From NCBI GenBank assembly GCA_041623895.1, contig JBFJVZ010000439.1:1-5948 (forward strand): DNA of 5,948 nt, in the 5' to 3' direction. Source of the stretch: JBFJVZ01 sp041623895 (lineage in GTDB: Bacteria > Planctomycetota > Planctomycetia > Pirellulales > Pirellulaceae). Under the pieces are notes generated by a model. It searched no databases. It was not told the origin of the DNA and saw only the letters and a program-made list of their open reading frames with translations. This document shows positions 3,655-5,948 of the stretch, one piece after another. The position numbers and the translations under genes are program-made. Positions within the stretch are counted from its first letter, which is position 1; each line of letters starts with the position of its first letter.

Positions 3655-5948
3655 ATGTCCAATACAAACTTTATCTCCTGCGGTCTCTTAATCACGCTTG
3701 GCATGTTGGTTGGACCGAAGCTGTTTGCAGACGACAAGTCCGATCACCTGAACGCGGCCAAGGTCGCCGCGGGGATTTTGCAAGATAGCGGCAGCAAACG
3801 AGGCATTTGTGTGGTTGTTGGCGGCGACGCGATATTGCCTCTGGAGCTTGCCCGCGGCAGCGAGTTATCAGTGCACTGCCGACAGCCGGATGCTACGGTT
3901 GCGGCAACGGTCAACTCGCTTGCGGACCAGGAGGGTCTTGGCATCGAACGGCTTGCCGTTGACGTTGGTCCGATCGAGCGGCTTCCCTATGCCAGTCGCA
4001 TGATTGATCTGGTGGTCGTTCCTGCGGCGACGGATGATTTGCTTTCCAGCTTATCTCTGGCGGAGATCGTCCGAGTCTTGCGCCCGGAAGGTCGTGCCTT
4101 GGTCGGAAATTGGTTGGGCCAGACGGATGAGTTGACTTCGGAATCCTTGGAAGCTTGGGCCGATACAGAAATCGATGGATTACGAGTCGACATTGATGAT
4201 GGTCGGCTCGGCGCGAGTGCGGAAATCCTTGCTCCGCCGCTTGAAGGTGCCGGTGACTGGAGTCATTGGGAACATAGTCCTGACAACAACCCGGTTTCCG
4301 AAGACGCCATCATCAAGGCTCCCTACATGACCCAGTTCATGGCGAAGCCGTATTACATTGCGATTCCCAGTATCACGACCGCAGCCGGCGGACGTACCTT
4401 TCTGGCGATCGGACACATTGCCCATCATCGTCGCGAATGGGACAACATGAATCGGTTGATCGCGCGCAACGGTTACAACGGCACGATCCTGTGGCAGCGA
4501 GACTTACCGGAAGGTTACCTGGTTCATCGATCAGCTTTCATTGCCACGAAAGACACCTTTTACATGATCGACGGTGATCATGCGCTGATGCTGGACCCGG
4601 AGACCGGTGCCGAGCAAGGCAAGATCACAATCCCCGGCGTATTTGGTGATTGGAAATGGATGGCGATTAGCGATGGCGTGCTGTACATGTTGGCGGGTAA
4701 GCAGGATTCGGGCGTCGAAACAACGAAAGGTGATCGCGAATTTGGCGGCTGGAGTTGGGCTGATCTGAGTACCGGCTACTACGCGAAACCTCATGTGCCC
4801 TGGGGATTTGGTTCCGTGCTGGCCGCCTACGAGCTGAAAGACCGCAAGGTATTGTGGACGCACCGCGAAGAAGACAAACCGATCGACGGCCGAGCAATGT
4901 CGATGCGCGACGGCAAAGTCTACTTCTATTGCCCGGATAAGTATCTGGCGGCTGCCGACGCGCGCACCGGCGATATCCTGTGGACAAACCAAAACAAAGA
5001 AACGCTATCTTTGATCGAACAACCCGGTCAAGGTCTGACTTCGACACCAGGGTTTCGATCAGCGTGCCTGGCCGTGGCTACGCCGCAAGCGTTGATTCTT
5101 CAGGGACAAACGCGAATGAATGTTGTGGCGGTTTCAACAAGCGACGGAAAGCAGCTTTGGACGAAACAGAAAGTCACCAATAATCCCAACGCTATTTACG
5201 TGGATGATAAAGTGATTCTGGGTGTCGGCGACGGCGGCAACCACGTCGCCATCGATCCACTGACCGGCGAAGTATTGGAAGATCTCGGTTTTCGCAAACG
5301 AGCCTGCACGCGGTTGACCGCTTGTTCCGATTCTTTCTTTGTTCGTGGCGAAGGCACATTACGATACGATCGTGAGGCAAAAAAAGTAATGATCGACGGC
5401 GCGGCGCGTCCAGCCTGCAACGACGGCGCGCTGCCAGCCAACGGGTTGTTGTATGTCGGTCCCTGGCAATGTGACTGCAATCTTTCATTGATTGGTCGTG
5501 TCGCCAAATGCTCGGCGGGCGACTTCCGCTTCGACTTACAGGCTACGGACGAGGAGCGTCTGCAAGCCGCCGAAAACCTTGATTTGGCCAACGAATTGGA
5601 AGTCTCTGAAAACGATTGGCCAACTTATCGAGCCGGCTATGATCGCAGCAGCAGCACGCAAGTTTCTGTCCCAAATGCCGTGGTGCAAAAGTGGACTTAT
5701 CGACCGGATTTGTCGCACACGCCCACTCCGGCAATTGCTGCCGGCGGGTTGGTTTTTGCCAGCGGATTCGATGGTAAGATTCGCGCCCTGGATGGGAAGT
5801 CCGGTCAATTGCGATGGCAATTCAAGACACCGGGAACGATCCGAATTGCTCCGACGGTCGCCCAGGGCCGTTTGTATTTTGGCAGCGGTGATGGTCACGC
5901 GTACGCACTGGACGCTGCAACCGGGCGGCTGCTGTGGCGATTTCGCGC
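3655..5948 (+). CDS. Exported methyltransferase-like / PQQ-type beta-propeller protein, partial (runs off right edge)
   Basis: The frame is open for 764 codons to the window end with no stop. Residues 1-25 look like a signal peptide (core LLITLGMLVG, cleavage after LFA), though its n-region has no Lys or Arg. Residues 48-195 resemble a class I SAM-methyltransferase Rossmann domain: VVVGGD (53-58), LPYASRMIDLVVV (110-122) and EIVRVLRPEGRALVG (137-151). The Gly-rich loop is degenerate, so catalysis is doubtful. The junction signature WSHWEHSPDNNPVSED (202-217) follows. A first propeller has repeats of the type 'D..TG..LW' (near 271-280, 314-318, 396-401, 436-443, 496-502, 534-540). A Cys cluster comes next (C588, C606, C608, C619) around ANGLLY. 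A second propeller begins at NDWPTYRAGYDRSS (653-666) with classic repeats LDGKSGQLRW and LDAATGRLLW. This architecture is familiar from planctomycetes. The binding partner and substrate are unknown, and PQQ binding is not implied by the repeats. Confidence 0.9.
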   Translation, partial: MSNTNFISCGLLITLGMLVGPKLFADDKSDHLNAAKVAAGILQDSGSKRGICVVVGGDAILPLELARGSELSVHCRQPDATVAATVNSLADQEGLGIERLAVDVGPIERLPYASRMIDLVVVPAATDDLLSSLSLAEIVRVLRPEGRALVGNWLGQTDELTSESLEAWADTEIDGLRVDIDDGRLGASAEILAPPLEGAGDWSHWEHSPDNNPVSEDAIIKAPYMTQFMAKPYYIAIPSITTAAGGRTFLAIGHIAHHRREWDNMNRLIARNGYNGTILWQRDLPEGYLVHRSAFIATKDTFYMIDGDHALMLDPETGAEQGKITIPGVFGDWKWMAISDGVLYMLAGKQDSGVETTKGDREFGGWSWADLSTGYYAKPHVPWGFGSVLAAYELKDRKVLWTHREEDKPIDGRAMSMRDGKVYFYCPDKYLAAADARTGDILWTNQNKETLSLIEQPGQGLTSTPGFRSACLAVATPQALILQGQTRMNVVAVSTSDGKQLWTKQKVTNNPNAIYVDDKVILGVGDGGNHVAIDPLTGEVLEDLGFRKRACTRLTACSDSFFVRGEGTLRYDREAKKVMIDGAARPACNDGALPANGLLYVGPWQCDCNLSLIGRVAKCSAGDFRFDLQATDEERLQAAENLDLANELEVSENDWPTYRAGYDRSSSTQVSVPNAVVQKWTYRPDLSHTPTPAIAAGGLVFASGFDGKIRALDGKSGQLRWQFKTPGTIRIAPTVAQGRLYFGSGDGHAYALDAATGRLLWRFR

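Noticed and set aside
4531..5898. Several minus-strand open frames of 98-153 codons
   Set aside because: They are antisense shadows of the propeller gene, whose repeated LW and TG motifs show that the plus strand is coding.

Overview
The window looks like chromosomal DNA of a planctomycete, probably of the Pirellulales/Rhodopirellula kind. Three things suggest this. A very long exported protein joins a degenerate SAM-methyltransferase-like domain to PQQ-type beta-propeller repeats, with the family signatures around 'WSHWEHSPDNNPVSED' and 'CDC'. A small exported protein carries the segment 'IDIPPTVHVHRYYYSGD', which I recall from planctomycete hypothetical proteins. The genes are loosely spaced with poor Shine-Dalgarno sites. 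This assignment rests on recalled family resemblance, not on a search.

Layout: three genes run leftward on the minus strand (2143 to 1484, 1298 to 459, and 364 running off the left edge). Two genes run rightward on the plus strand (2531 to 3628, and 3655 running off the right edge). A divergent intergenic region of 387 bases (2144-2530) separates the two groups. The minus-strand genes are 94 and 185 bases apart, so they need not form one operon. The two plus-strand genes are only 26 bases apart and very likely share a transcript. I see no RNA genes, mobile elements or CRISPR arrays.

All five predicted proteins begin with a signal peptide, so the whole window encodes envelope or secreted products. 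The plus-strand pair is the most interesting part. It combines a signal-bearing protein with two thioredoxin-like halves, no CXXC, a CxC motif and a C-terminal membrane anchor, with an exported methyltransferase-like/PQQ-propeller protein that also has a CxC-containing Cys cluster. A shared periplasmic redox or metal-related role is possible but is inference only. The three minus-strand proteins are hypothetical.

Each of the three minus-strand genes has an inverted repeat upstream of its start. Two of these repeats form a pair of perfect 6-2-6 dyads whose centres are 26 bp apart. They could be operators or leader hairpins, but their sequences are not shared.
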